DNA of 64,000 nt from Methylomonas fluvii. Its GTDB lineage: Bacteria > Pseudomonadota > Gammaproteobacteria > Methylococcales > Methylomonadaceae. The translations under genes were made by a program, and so were the position numbers. Positions 47,400-56,131 of the stretch are shown here, piece by piece. Under the pieces are notes generated by a model. It worked only from the letters and a program-made list of their open reading frames with translations, made no database searches and was not told the origin of the DNA. The first letter of the stretch is position 1, and every line of letters begins with the position of its first letter. The stretch is taken from positions 1,178,001-1,242,000 of the forward strand of contig NZ_JACXST010000003.1 of the NCBI RefSeq assembly GCF_014850975.1. Direction: 5' to 3'.

Positions 47400-47876
47400 G
47401 AATTATTGTTTCTGGAAGTCGATCCGCGGCATATTCTCGGTGTCAAGGAAGATCATGGCGCTTATTTTGAAGAAGTGATCGTGGCCTGCGGCTTACAAAC
47501 CGCCAACGTCGCCATCACGCTGGCCGCAAACAACGCCTATGCCGGTTTTTATCAATTGCTGCTGCGAGGCTTGCAAAATTATCAACGCCGCGGTTACCAA
47601 CTAGCATTGAAGTTTGATTATCACTCGCTGGAAAAATCGGCCTTCGAGTTAATTACTCGCGCAGCGCCCGACTTCGTCGGCATCTCGGCGCTGAAGCTGG
47701 ACCGTATCCGCGACAATAAACTCCTGGAAAAACTCCAACAGTTAAGCAGTTTGGCAAGATCGATCAACAGCCGAAGCTTCTTACTGCAAATAGACGACAA
47801 ACGCACAGCCGCATTGGCTCGTAACACCGGCTTTGATCTGGTACAGGGAGACTATTTCGAACGAAGCGTCGAATTA

Positions 47877-48968
47877 CTGCTCATAAAGAAAGTATTGTCA
47901 CTCGCCGGCATATCGACATTCCGGGTGCCTAAAGAAAGATTTAACGACCTGCGGGAGTTTCTGTAATCGGTGCATGGCCGATTGAACGAGTTTCTTTAAT
48001 TCGATTTTATTTTCCGGCATTTGCTTGGCGACGCGCGGATTGATATAGCCCCAGACCTGTTCGTCGGGATTCAATTGCGGCGCATACAGTGGCAAAAAGG
48101 CCAATTTCAACCGGCCTTGCTGCTGGTCCACAAAGGTCTTTACAATCTTGGCCTTGTGAATCGGATGTCCATCGACGACCAGAATGATCGGCTGTTCGGC
48201 ACCACGCAGCAGGCGCTTCAAGAATTCGACAAACACCTCGGCGGTGACGTTGCCTTCCTGCACCATGAAGCGAAAATCGCCCCGCGCGCTGACCGCCGAG
48301 ATCAGATTCAAACCGTAGCGTCGCCCGGTCGCCTTCACGATGGGTGTTCGTCCGACCGGCGCCCAAGTGGTGCCGGCATGAAAATCAGAACGGACGCCCG
48401 CTTCGTCAGCAAAATAAATCACCGCGCCGGTGCGTTTGGCTTCGGCTTTCAAGGCAGGAAACTCGTCTGCCTGCCACTTTTCGACTAAAACTGGGTCTTG
48501 CTGTCAAGCCCGATATAAAGGTTTTTGCGGCGTAAACCCCAGCAACCGCATGATCCGCCCGACGCTTGGCGCGGTCAGACGTTTACCAAACTGGCGGTAA
48601 ATGACTTCGCCTATCAACGACAAGGTCCACAAGCCACACTCCAGTTTCATCTGCCAGGGCGTTTTATCCCGCACCATCTCGGCAATCCAGCGCATTTCGT
48701 CGGGTGTGACCAACGGCGGGCGACCTGTAATCTTCTTGGTCAGCAACGCATTTTGCCCCCCGGTCGCAAAGTCTGACAGCCAGCGAAACACCGTGCGGAT
48801 GTTGACGCCCATCGCTGCCGCTACGCTGGCCGCAGTCTGCCCGTTTTTCACGGCCTGCTGACGCATCACTTGCAGGGTATGATGGTCAATTTCTCGACCG
48901 TCGGAATCTCGTTTGCATTTCATGGGTCTATTATCCCATGAATATGGCTTAACTTATTTTAAGAGCAG
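47877..48968 (-). mobile_element. 1,092-bp IS630-family element inserted in EAL gene 3' end
   Basis: Ends are CTGCTCATAAA at 47877 and, inverted, CTGCTCTTAAA at 48968, each bordered by the TA dinucleotide that IS630/Tc1-type elements duplicate. It contains one transposase frame on the minus strand with 21 bp and 45 bp to the ends. Confidence 0.87.
47898..48923 (-). pseudogene. IS630-family transposase with in-frame TGA
   Basis: From ATG 48923 the frame codes for an N-terminal HTH region (NGQTAASVAAAMGVNIRTVFRWL) to LLGFTPQKPLYRA, stops at TGA 48504-48506, and continues in the same frame with QQDPVLVEKWQADEFPAL. Relatives have Trp at the stop (YRAWQQDP), so TGG became TGA. The catalytic part is intact: Asp in VIYFADEAGV, Asp in LVVDGHPIHKAK and Glu in LNPDEQVWG. 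Total length is about 341 codons. An internal TTG restart at 48452 could only give the catalytic half. Confidence 0.85.
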
Positions 48969-49010
48969 TATCTGCCGCCAACGGCTAATTCAAAGCAATC
49001 GGCACAAAAA

Positions 49011-49029
49011 AGCCCGCATAAAGCGGGCT
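49011..49029. terminator. bidirectional terminator hairpin beside the IS copy 2 insertion
   Basis: AGCCCGC (49011-49017) pairs with GCGGGCT (49023-49029) with a 5-nt loop. On the minus strand it is followed by TTTTTTG, a good intrinsic terminator for transcripts coming from the right. On the plus strand the T-tract after the stem is cut by the IS boundary at 49036, which lies only 6 bp away. It once ended the EAL gene. Confidence 0.75.
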
Positions 49030-49035
49030 TAGCTA

Positions 49036-50552
49036 GTCGTCCCTGAAAAAGCCGATATTTTCCGAACACCAGCATTCAGGCCGACAATAAAAACGGCGCG
49101 CTCAATGGCCGCGCCAAAATCCGACATGGCGGTCTCCAAAAATGAGGCAAAAAAATCCTCAACTGCCTGAGGATCATACGGATATTGTGGCCAGCACCGC
49201 ATAAGATGGCATGCATGGCATCGCCCAGTTCGCCTTTCAGGTAATTGCGGCCCAGCAATCCGTCGTTTTTGAGGTGCCCGATGACGGGTTCGATGGCATT
49301 GCGGCGTTTGAGGGCGCGTTTGAGTCGCCGGGTGTTTATTCCTCTCTTTTGCCGGGCTTTGTAAATGGTCACGTTCGGGACCTCGACACCACGGTATCCT
49401 AAATCCACAAAAGCTTCTTTTGCGCGTGTACCGCTTAGAATCTCCGCCTGTTCCAGACACGATTCCAGGGTGTGTCCATCGTAGGGATTACCGGAAAAGC
49501 TGCGGGCGCCGAGCACAAAATTACTTTTGTTGGTGACGGTGATGCCCACTTTGACGCCGAATTCATACTTCTTGTGGACTTTGCCTTTGGAAATGCATTC
49601 GACTTCCGTGGCGTGGAAACTGTACAGCTTGTTTTTATCCTGGGGTTGTTGGTTCAAAATCCGTTGGGTTTTCTCTAGCGTCTCTTTAAAAGCCAATTTG
49701 ACTGCATCGGATTGATCCGTCAATTGGCGCTCGATATCTCGGTAAACCCGACCCACCAAAGTTTTGAGCTGTTTGAGCATTTTGCGTTTGCGCTTCATTT
49801 GCTTGGCATGACTGTACCGGTTCGCCATCATCAGCAAATAGGGGGCTTTGCGGTTGTAGTTCTGCCGTAGTGTAATCTCATGCTGCTCAGCCAGACGTAC
49901 CATGTGCTGGCGACAGCGTTCATACAATTTTCCATCGGTCGGATACGTGATGGCTTTCTCTTGCACCGTGCTATCAACCGTCACCGATTCAAAATCCTGT
50001 TTCTTCACGGTCTTGCTGGCTACGCCAGCCTGGATCGTCACCGATAACATCCACTCGCAACCTTCTTCTCCGATCCGTTTTCGCCAATAGGTCAGTGACG
50101 TGGGGTGGCAAGGTATCTGGTGTTGGAAATACTCTTCGCCACAAAAATATTGCCAATAGGGATTTTCAAGCCACTGTGCCACGACCGCTTCGTCCGAGCG
50201 TGCAAACGCATGTTTGAGGTAATGAAGCCCGGCAATAAGACGCGTTGGCAACGCCGGAGCGCCTTGGTTCTCGGTAAAAAATTCACCGAACGCATCATCC
50301 AGTACTTTCCAATCGATCAAATTTGCCAGTTGGTAAAGCTCATGCTTCGGATTCAACAGGTCGGCCAGTGGTGTGTTGAATAGATCGATTTGGCCGCTAC
50401 TTTCTTGGGATTTTGGCTTCATTTTCGATAAAAATTTGCAAGAAATTAATATCTATTTTACTAATTTCTTGCAATTATTGCCCGTCTTTTTCTTCAATTA
50501 TTTATTGTGTTTCAATGCTTTAGCCGTGAATTTGTGGCTTTTCAGGGGCGAC
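49036..50552 (-). mobile_element. 1,517-bp insertion sequence, copy 2 (inverted)
   Basis: Same length and ends as copy 1, in opposite orientation, with the transposase the same distance (130 bp) from its left end. Flanks are TAGCTA and TAATTA, not a clean 6-bp repeat, in contrast to copy 1. The flank therefore either mutated or was formed by recombination. Confidence 0.9.
49076..50422 (-). CDS. IS transposase (IS5-superfamily DDE), copy 2
   Basis: The predicted protein is identical residue by residue to the 448-residue transposase at 46013-47359, including the DDE residues (VTVDSTVQEK, AFVDLGYRGVE, RNAIEPVIGHL). Both appear intact. Two identical functional copies in inverse orientation bracket a 1.6-kb segment holding the 3' part of the EAL gene and the IS630 element. 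Confidence 0.92.
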   Translation of the reverse strand: MKPKSQESSGQIDLFNTPLADLLNPKHELYQLANLIDWKVLDDAFGEFFTENQGAPALPTRLIAGLHYLKHAFARSDEAVVAQWLENPYWQYFCGEEYFQHQIPCHPTSLTYWRKRIGEEGCEWMLSVTIQAGVASKTVKKQDFESVTVDSTVQEKAITYPTDGKLYERCRQHMVRLAEQHEITLRQNYNRKAPYLLMMANRYSHAKQMKRKRKMLKQLKTLVGRVYRDIERQLTDQSDAVKLAFKETLEKTQRILNQQPQDKNKLYSFHATEVECISKGKVHKKYEFGVKVGITVTNKSNFVLGARSFSGNPYDGHTLESCLEQAEILSGTRAKEAFVDLGYRGVEVPNVTIYKARQKRGINTRRLKRALKRRNAIEPVIGHLKNDGLLGRNYLKGELGDAMHAILCGAGHNIRMILRQLRIFLPHFWRPPCRILARPLSAPFLLSA

Positions 50553-50571
50553 TAATTAACCACCATGTTAG

Positions 50572-50594
50572 CTACCCCGGCCCGACCGGGGTAG
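50572..50594. other. 9-bp perfect GC-rich hairpin
   Basis: CTACCCCGG (50572-50580) and CCGGGGTAG (50586-50594) with loop CCCGA. It lies in the 170-bp gap between IS copy 2 and the OmpA-domain gene, on neither side followed by a T-run. It may be part of the terminator region of the minus-strand operon or a structured remnant. Confidence 0.5.
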
Positions 50595-50722
50595 ACGACG
50601 TGCAGCGCGTTTTTAGAGTCGGGGCTTTTTCGACGCAAACGACCCATAACTGCCAGCGGGATGTGATTTCATGCTTCCCTGAACCGGACATTCGTGACGT
50701 GCTACAAACAACATATTAAAGC

Positions 50723-52054
50723 TCAGTCCCTTACCTTGATAATCACTGATCTATTAAGCGGCTCACTCATATTCGGTGCAGTAATAACGGGAAGAGACTG
50801 GGTTGCTAGGTCTGACGAAAAGATGCGACTTGGTTCAATGCCTCCATAGGATATGAGTCGCTCCCTAACAACATCAGTTCGTTGCTTTGTGAGGGTACGA
50901 TTTCGTGCGGCTGACCCTGTAGTGTCGGTATTGCTTGAAAGGAGTAGAATTGAAGTAGGGTGAGCTTGTGCAATAGTGCGAATGATATCAATGGTATGGT
51001 CTGCCGACCTGGAAAGTTTGGATTCATTAGTATCGAACAATATTTGTTCACTCAAGGGGGGGCGCGCAGTGGTTTTATTCTCAGGACAGGAAAGGAATAT
51101 TGGTGGCGCCAAAGAAGGGTTGTCATTGATCAATACTCGCAGAATGGCCGAGGATATTTCAGCCCGTTCTTTGCTGATGTCCTTATCGGTATTCTTGCCG
51201 AATCCTGCCTTAATTAGGTCGCTGAATAGACTCACTGGGGCTTTTCCGGCTTCGCTAGAAAAGCCCTTTATGAATTCCGTTGCCGCAACTGAGGGAAGCG
51301 AAGAAGCATCTGACTCTTTACTTTCTGCTGCTTTTATAGCATTGAGAGCCATGTCGGCCAGTATACCCAAGAAGCCGCTATTAACCAATGGAGGTGTCGA
51401 CGCATGTGGAGGGCTAACCGGTTCCGAAGGCAAACCAGAGATTTTGGGTACAGCTTCGATCGGTTTTGATGCAGGGTAGACCCCTGGTGTTGTAAAACTT
51501 GCGCCTTGATTGTTACCCGAATGTCCGTCACCATTTGCGAGAGGGCACTGTTTAAATGGGGCAATTAGACAAGCGTAAACGCCGAGAATACTAAAAACAA
51601 TGGCAAGGAATATAAAAAATTGTGTTCGATTCCTCGTAGTTGGCTCAGCACCGTGATTTGCAAAGCAGTATTCCGTGCCATCATTCGCTTTTTCATCGCC
51701 TTCTGACAGGCAATCCTTGAGAAGACCGAGCACATAACACGACATAGCTAGCCACGCAAAGATAGCCACTGCGATAATGAAAGCAGATTCTTTAGTCAGC
51801 GCAAGATGATTGATAGACTCAAAGACCTTATTAAAAAGCCAAGCGCTTAATACCAAAATACCAACAATTGCAATAAAAAACCTCGAGCGACAATGAAAAA
51901 CCAATACATACCAACCACAAACTATTGCGTACGCAATAAACAATTGGCCAAAGAACTGAAGACGACCGCTATAGTTCGTAAGAATAATTTGACCAATAAC
52001 TATTAAAACGCCAGCCAAGAAAATAAGCCAATATGCTGCTTTTTTTCCAGACAT
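50723..52054 (-). CDS. inner-membrane protein with C-terminal OmpA-like peptidoglycan-binding domain
   Basis: A 443-residue protein. Five hydrophobic helices occupy residues 1-165 (for example YWLIFLAGVLIVIGQIILT, FFIAIVGILVLSAWLF, TQFFIFLAIVFSILGVYACL). A long Ser/Pro/Ala-rich stretch follows, then an OmpA/MotB-type domain: ILFDTNESKLSRSADHTID, LLLSSNTDTTGSAARN, LTKQRTDVVRERLISYGGIEPSRI and PLNRSVIIKV. The TDxxGS and NRxV elements are the diaminopimelate contacts. Anchoring in the inner membrane instead of the outer resembles MotB. It starts 5 bp after the 623-residue gene, so the two are coupled; its role is unknown. Confidence 0.78.
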   Translation of the reverse strand: MSGKKAAYWLIFLAGVLIVIGQIILTNYSGRLQFFGQLFIAYAIVCGWYVLVFHCRSRFFIAIVGILVLSAWLFNKVFESINHLALTKESAFIIAVAIFAWLAMSCYVLGLLKDCLSEGDEKANDGTEYCFANHGAEPTTRNRTQFFIFLAIVFSILGVYACLIAPFKQCPLANGDGHSGNNQGASFTTPGVYPASKPIEAVPKISGLPSEPVSPPHASTPPLVNSGFLGILADMALNAIKAAESKESDASSLPSVAATEFIKGFSSEAGKAPVSLFSDLIKAGFGKNTDKDISKERAEISSAILRVLINDNPSLAPPIFLSCPENKTTARPPLSEQILFDTNESKLSRSADHTIDIIRTIAQAHPTSILLLSSNTDTTGSAARNRTLTKQRTDVVRERLISYGGIEPSRIFSSDLATQSLPVITAPNMSEPLNRSVIIKVRD

Positions 52055-52059
52055 AGCGA

Positions 52060-53931
52060 TTATCTCCTAGAAATCAAAGAATAAATATAAGCTACCAATA
52101 CGCCCAGATGGAAAAATCCAGACGCAACAATTATGCAGGTAATTCCAATTAAAGACCAAGACGATTTATCGGGTGCGGCAGTGCCAGAAAAGAAAGCGCT
52201 CCATACTCCAGAAATAGCGGCCTTCCAACTTCCATCTATGAACCACCAAGCCATGCATGAAGCGCCGAGCCACAATAGAATCACAAGCATGAATAAAGGG
52301 AAAGATGCTAGAAGAAATTCCGCATACCACAAGATACCGTTGGTTAATAAACGGAATGGATTAGTTACTTTCAAACCAACCAAATGCCGATGCCAGCGGC
52401 GCATTCGCACCATGCACTCGTGTTCCTCCTCGAAACGTCCAGCCTCGCGGAAAACTTGGGCCAAGCGGTTCATAATGGTGATGAGCGAGTGCAATTCTGA
52501 TTCTCGCCGTTTATTCTTTGCAAACCTTACGGCAATAGCGTTAACTTCATTCTCGATTTCATCGGCGCGGGTTTTAACGTCGAAATGATAGCCAACCCCC
52601 ACGAATGCGCATTCCGCTCTGGCCTCGAATTCATGCTTTAGCACCAATGCCTGTAAAGTCATGGTAGGTGTCATGCCGCTGAGAAGTTCCGCCGCCTCTG
52701 TCGCCAATACCGCACCTTGGATGAAGTCCTGGACTGTATTGGCTTTCGGTAGTGTTTCTAATGCGCGGTTTAACAAGGTTTCGGCAATCAACATAAGTTT
52801 TCCGGGGGCGCCATGTCCGATCCCCTCAGCAAAGGCATCTGGAGTAAGTAGCCTAGGTGGCCAAAAGAAACCCTTGGCGTTTCCACGTCTATTTAGCTTT
52901 TCCCGAAGAAACCTGAACAGTCCCGCCTTCTGCCAGAGATCCATCATGCCGCCAGACGGTTTTAATACTTTTCGTCCACAACCTTCTTTTTTGTGTTCTT
53001 TTAAATAAATGAGATTTTTTTTTAGAGTGTCGTGACAAGGCATATCTTGGCCTGTTGTTATTAGAATCCTGAACTTAGAATTTTCGTGTATTTTGCATGC
53101 CGAATGGAGTCTTAGAAAATGGTATGCCCGGCCTTGTTTTTTATCATTGTCAATATCAAAATCAAGTATATTTTTGTTTAGAGGCTTATCAGGAAAATTA
53201 AGACTCATATCCTCAAGAAGAAGCTCGAAGCCATGCCCTTTGTCATTTTGTCCATCGTTGAACAATTTCGACATCAAGGTCCAAGAAGTAACGACATCCG
53301 TGCGATACCCATAACGAAAAGAGGTGTAACCATGAAAATAAGCAAAGCTCTTTTCATCTTCAATTGCCGCAGCTTTGTGCATTCGATTCGGAAGATTCAG
53401 GTTATTACCCTTATCAAATTTAACCGTGCAATCCTTTACCCATTGCCGTAATTCCAAAGAATCGAATATGGCGTCTCTTCTTGGGCAGGAAAGTAAACTC
53501 GGCAGAGAATGTTCAGCCACTAAAAACTTAGCTTTATGCTCTTCTTGTTCGTTTAGATCCTCTAAGCTTCCTAGTATCACCCCAAAAACCCAGTGAATCT
53601 CAGGAAATGTCAAAATCAGCATAGCAATCAGGTTATCCCAAGTGATTCCTTCGGCAATTGCGCTTAGGGCTTTCGGCCTTACCGTATCAACCAAAACCAC
53701 GATTTCATTTAACGGAATCTTTCCTTCATTACCGCCAGACACGCATTCAATAGCACTCGCCAAATATTCATAAGCCAATACGGCTCCTTCGCCGCCAGAA
53801 TAATACTCGCGATCCCAGATAATGCACTTAGGATCGGTAGGCTGTAGCTCAGGTTCGTTAAGCAATTCTAACCACCCCCCTAACGCAAGGGCGGTGACTT
53901 CGGATTGGGCCAAAATGAGATAATGCGACAT
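52060..53931 (-). CDS. hypothetical 623-residue protein with channel-like two-helix C-terminus
   Basis: No family recognised. The N-terminal 120 residues look like an alpha/beta domain with strands HYLILAQ, KCIIWDREYY, EIVVLVDTV and IHWVFGVI. A central soluble region (FAYFHGYTSFRYGYRTDVVTSW; ILITTGQDMPCHDTLKKN; GSGM-like KPSGGMMDLWQ) and a helical segment (ADEIENEVNAIAVRFAKNKRRESE) follow. The C-terminus has two helices (about 535-562 and 592-620) with a semi-hydrophobic re-entrant-like stretch between (WKAAISGVWSAFFSG), an arrangement like a 2-TM ion-channel pore, though no selectivity filter is seen. ATG 53931 is preferred over TTG 53946. Composition is AT-rich. Confidence 0.6.
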   Translation of the reverse strand: MSHYLILAQSEVTALALGGWLELLNEPELQPTDPKCIIWDREYYSGGEGAVLAYEYLASAIECVSGGNEGKIPLNEIVVLVDTVRPKALSAIAEGITWDNLIAMLILTFPEIHWVFGVILGSLEDLNEQEEHKAKFLVAEHSLPSLLSCPRRDAIFDSLELRQWVKDCTVKFDKGNNLNLPNRMHKAAAIEDEKSFAYFHGYTSFRYGYRTDVVTSWTLMSKLFNDGQNDKGHGFELLLEDMSLNFPDKPLNKNILDFDIDNDKKQGRAYHFLRLHSACKIHENSKFRILITTGQDMPCHDTLKKNLIYLKEHKKEGCGRKVLKPSGGMMDLWQKAGLFRFLREKLNRRGNAKGFFWPPRLLTPDAFAEGIGHGAPGKLMLIAETLLNRALETLPKANTVQDFIQGAVLATEAAELLSGMTPTMTLQALVLKHEFEARAECAFVGVGYHFDVKTRADEIENEVNAIAVRFAKNKRRESELHSLITIMNRLAQVFREAGRFEEEHECMVRMRRWHRHLVGLKVTNPFRLLTNGILWYAEFLLASFPLFMLVILLWLGASCMAWWFIDGSWKAAISGVWSAFFSGTAAPDKSSWSLIGITCIIVASGFFHLGVLVAYIYSLISRR

Positions 53932-54132
53932 GGTTTTATTGATCAAGTTTGCCGTTATATTTCAATCACACATTCATCGGATTATATATTAGAATTAATG
54001 AGCTAAATCATTCCTGCGATAGAAATTGATATTCGCTACATGCTGAAAACGAAAACAATCAGGGGTTTGTATTCTATTTAAGATACTGGCTTTTTTTGTA
54101 AAACACAGTCTTAATTTGAATCTGGTATAAAT

Positions 54133-54888
54133 TCAAATTGCACTCTTTACTTCTTCCAAAAGCTTTGTATAGTTCGATTGGAAATCATAATTGTAACCTT
54201 CATTTCTCACCCAGTTTAGAAACAGGAACAGTTCATTTGAATTTGAAAGGGAGCAGCCCTTTCTTCTTGTCCATTCAATTTTGATTTTTTCATCAAAATC
54301 GCTCTCTTTACTTAATCGTTTGTACCACCATTCTCTGCTAATCACATTCAAACCTTGTTTGGTTAGATTATTTATTTGGTGTGGACATGGATCGATAATA
54401 TGCTGAGATAATACATGCTGAGCTAATTGAAGAATAATATTCAAACCTGATAGGTAGAGCTGTTTGCTATCAAATAATAACCATGGTTTATTTTCATTAG
54501 AGCAGCCCTTTAATACCCAATTTTCAAGGGAGATCAACTCTTCTTTTGTAAATGGTTCTGTAGCAGAAACGGATCTATAGCGAACCCAATTCCCCTCCTC
54601 AAGTTCAGCAGACAAATCCCCAGCAGAAAAACGGACTACCGGTCTATCTTTGAGTATGTCTGGCCACTCGCAGGTGGAAAAACTTGCCCAATCGGATTCG
54701 TGGACTAAGAACCAGCATTTGTAAGCTGAAATTAAATTATTGGCATCTGTATCGTCAGTGTTACAAATAGTGAATTCTCGACCATTTATATCTCTCCAAC
54801 CGTCATCGTGCCAACGAAGAATGTCGATATCGGTGTTAATTGCCTTGTATGCCCTGTCAGGATTGGTAATGTCAAATAATAAAATCAT
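54133..54888 (-). CDS. hypothetical 251-residue protein of the kinase-like/receiver-like unit
   Basis: A soluble 251-residue protein without recognisable domain. It is rich in Trp (DILRWHDDGWRDING, YKCWFLVHESDWASF) and acidic residues, with a central RPVVRFSAGDLS strand and LLFDSKQLYLSGLNIILQLAQHVL helix, and a Trp/Arg-rich C-terminal part (REWWYKRLSKESDFDEKI). Its first 4 bases overlap the stop of the receiver-like gene (ATGA), so they are translationally coupled and probably function together. A 201-bp AT-rich gap follows. Function unknown. Confidence 0.6.
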   Translation of the reverse strand: MILLFDITNPDRAYKAINTDIDILRWHDDGWRDINGREFTICNTDDTDANNLISAYKCWFLVHESDWASFSTCEWPDILKDRPVVRFSAGDLSAELEEGNWVRYRSVSATEPFTKEELISLENWVLKGCSNENKPWLLFDSKQLYLSGLNIILQLAQHVLSQHIIDPCPHQINNLTKQGLNVISREWWYKRLSKESDFDEKIKIEWTRRKGCSLSNSNELFLFLNWVRNEGYNYDFQSNYTKLLEEVKSAI

Positions 54889-56129
54889 GAGACGCGAAAC
54901 TCTATTTCCGTTCTGGTATCAATGACTCTGACATTCACTATGGAACGAGCATCAACTCCCAATTTTTCTCCGCAATCGCCAAGATGGAACACAAGAGCTC
55001 TAAGTAACTCATAGGTATTTCCACCCTCAGAGGAAAAATTGTGCATTTTTTCTACTAATTTCGACCAAGGCTCATCGTAAACAATTCTAAAAAATTTGGA
55101 ATTACCTGCCTTTATCTCACAATTCGATATATTTGCTTTTCCATCGCGTTCATGATTTTCAACAAGAAGCGGGAAAAGGCGATCTGCGATAAGGCCTAGC
55201 CAAGCACGAATATGATCTTTTGACTGATGTTCACTACACAATAAAACTTCCCTACAGGATTTTTCAAGCCTGAAGTAAGTAGCCAATCTTTTAAGTTCAT
55301 TTTCATTCCATTTTCCACTTTGTATGGCAGACCTTAGGAATAAGATTGGGAGAACACCGATACATGGAAGATAACCGCTTTCTACATGACATTTTGCATG
55401 GCCGCCAATCAATGTTTTCAGTGCTTCAAAGTATCCTTCAAAATTTTCCTTAATTATTCTGGCAATAGGGTCCGGCAACTTTTGCATACCCAGGCATTCA
55501 GTGATTACAGGCAGAAATTTTTCCCATAACTGGTCTGAAAATATATGGGGCAGACCTTCTCCCGCGTCCGAAAAATGATTTTTCCAATTTGGCTTGTTCC
55601 ATAACGCTGATATTTTTTTTGGTGTTGTCGCTGCTAGACATTGGTCTAAAATGTCATTTACCCATCTAGTACGCTGATCATCAAAAAGTAGATTCCATGA
55701 TTTCTCCGATTGTTTGAGCCGAGATTCAATTTCATTTTTTTGATGAGTCCATTTTTGAACAATAAGTCCGGTAGCTGTTGAGCTGCTTATTAAATCCATG
55801 ATATGTCCAACTTCGAGCAAGCCGAACAAAGCCTTTTGAAGGTCGGTGCCAAGGTCATAGTCAGAATTATTAATTTTTTCATGCGGAAAAATGAGTTCTA
55901 CATCCCATATCCAAATAGATATGTCTTCATTAGCTTTAGATTGTATGAATTTAATGAGCCCTTCCTTTGAGTCAATTCGTTGTTCATCATCTGTGGCGGG
56001 AAAATCTAGTTTTATATTATCAGCTAACTCTGGTCTGAGCCAAAGAACTTCATGGGCGCGGCGCTTCTTGATTTCAGTAATAAATGTTTTTGCACGCTCT
56101 GCGTAATCATCAACAATATAGAATTTCAT
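54885..56129 (-). CDS. receiver-like (REC) N-terminal protein, 415 residues with unknown C-terminal region
   Basis: It begins MKFYIVDDYAERAKTFI, a response-regulator start with the acidic pair Asp7/Asp8. SIWIWDVELIF places an Asp at about residue 76 at the end of a predicted strand, the position of a phosphoacceptor, and SSTATGLIVQKW offers Thr118 to 120 and Lys126. The fit is loose, with an insertion before Asp76, so this is a divergent receiver, not a certain one. Residues 140-415 are helical and unrecognised (VITECLGMQKLPDPIARII; LRAWLGLIADRLFPLLVENH). AGGAG precedes ATG 56129. It starts 2 bp after the kinase-like gene and overlaps the next gene, so it belongs to a coupled three-gene unit. 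Confidence 0.62.
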   Translation of the reverse strand: MKFYIVDDYAERAKTFITEIKKRRAHEVLWLRPELADNIKLDFPATDDEQRIDSKEGLIKFIQSKANEDISIWIWDVELIFPHEKINNSDYDLGTDLQKALFGLLEVGHIMDLISSSTATGLIVQKWTHQKNEIESRLKQSEKSWNLLFDDQRTRWVNDILDQCLAATTPKKISALWNKPNWKNHFSDAGEGLPHIFSDQLWEKFLPVITECLGMQKLPDPIARIIKENFEGYFEALKTLIGGHAKCHVESGYLPCIGVLPILFLRSAIQSGKWNENELKRLATYFRLEKSCREVLLCSEHQSKDHIRAWLGLIADRLFPLLVENHERDGKANISNCEIKAGNSKFFRIVYDEPWSKLVEKMHNFSSEGGNTYELLRALVFHLGDCGEKLGVDARSIVNVRVIDTRTEIEFRVS

Positions 56130-56131
56130 TA

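Larger units (their letters stand above)
45523..48988 (+). pseudogene. degenerate EAL-domain gene split by two insertion sequences
   Basis: The original gene can be rebuilt from 45523-45882, 47406-47876 and 48971-48988, giving 282 codons in one frame. The junctions read HLDEL-LFLEVDPRH and FERSVEL-SAANG-stop. It resembles an EAL c-di-GMP phosphodiesterase domain: INFDRMSRAVHMLNYLP, a helix-strand core with GLQNYQRRGYQLALKFDYHS, DFVGISALKLDRI and GFDLVQGDYF. The catalytic EAL, DDFG and metal-binding acidic residues are not conserved, so it was probably a regulatory, not enzymatic, EAL protein. The first IS gives a GAATTA duplication at 45877-45882 and 47400-47405; the second gives a TA duplication (47875-47876 and 48969-48970). 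Any transcript now yields only a 130-residue N-terminal fragment. Confidence 0.85.

Noticed and set aside
47406-47966. A free-standing plus-strand gene starting at 47406
   Set aside because: It is the middle piece of the split EAL gene; its last 30 codons (after 47876) belong to the IS630 element.
47877-48968. Frameshifted IS630 transposase (two separate frames)
   Set aside because: Both pieces are in the same frame; the break is a single TGA at 48504-48506.
45883-50552. Composite transposon formed by the two 1,517-bp IS copies
   Set aside because: Copy 1 has its own perfect GAATTA duplication and interrupts the EAL gene, so it inserted alone; the outer flanks of the pair (45877-45882 and 50553-50558) do not match.
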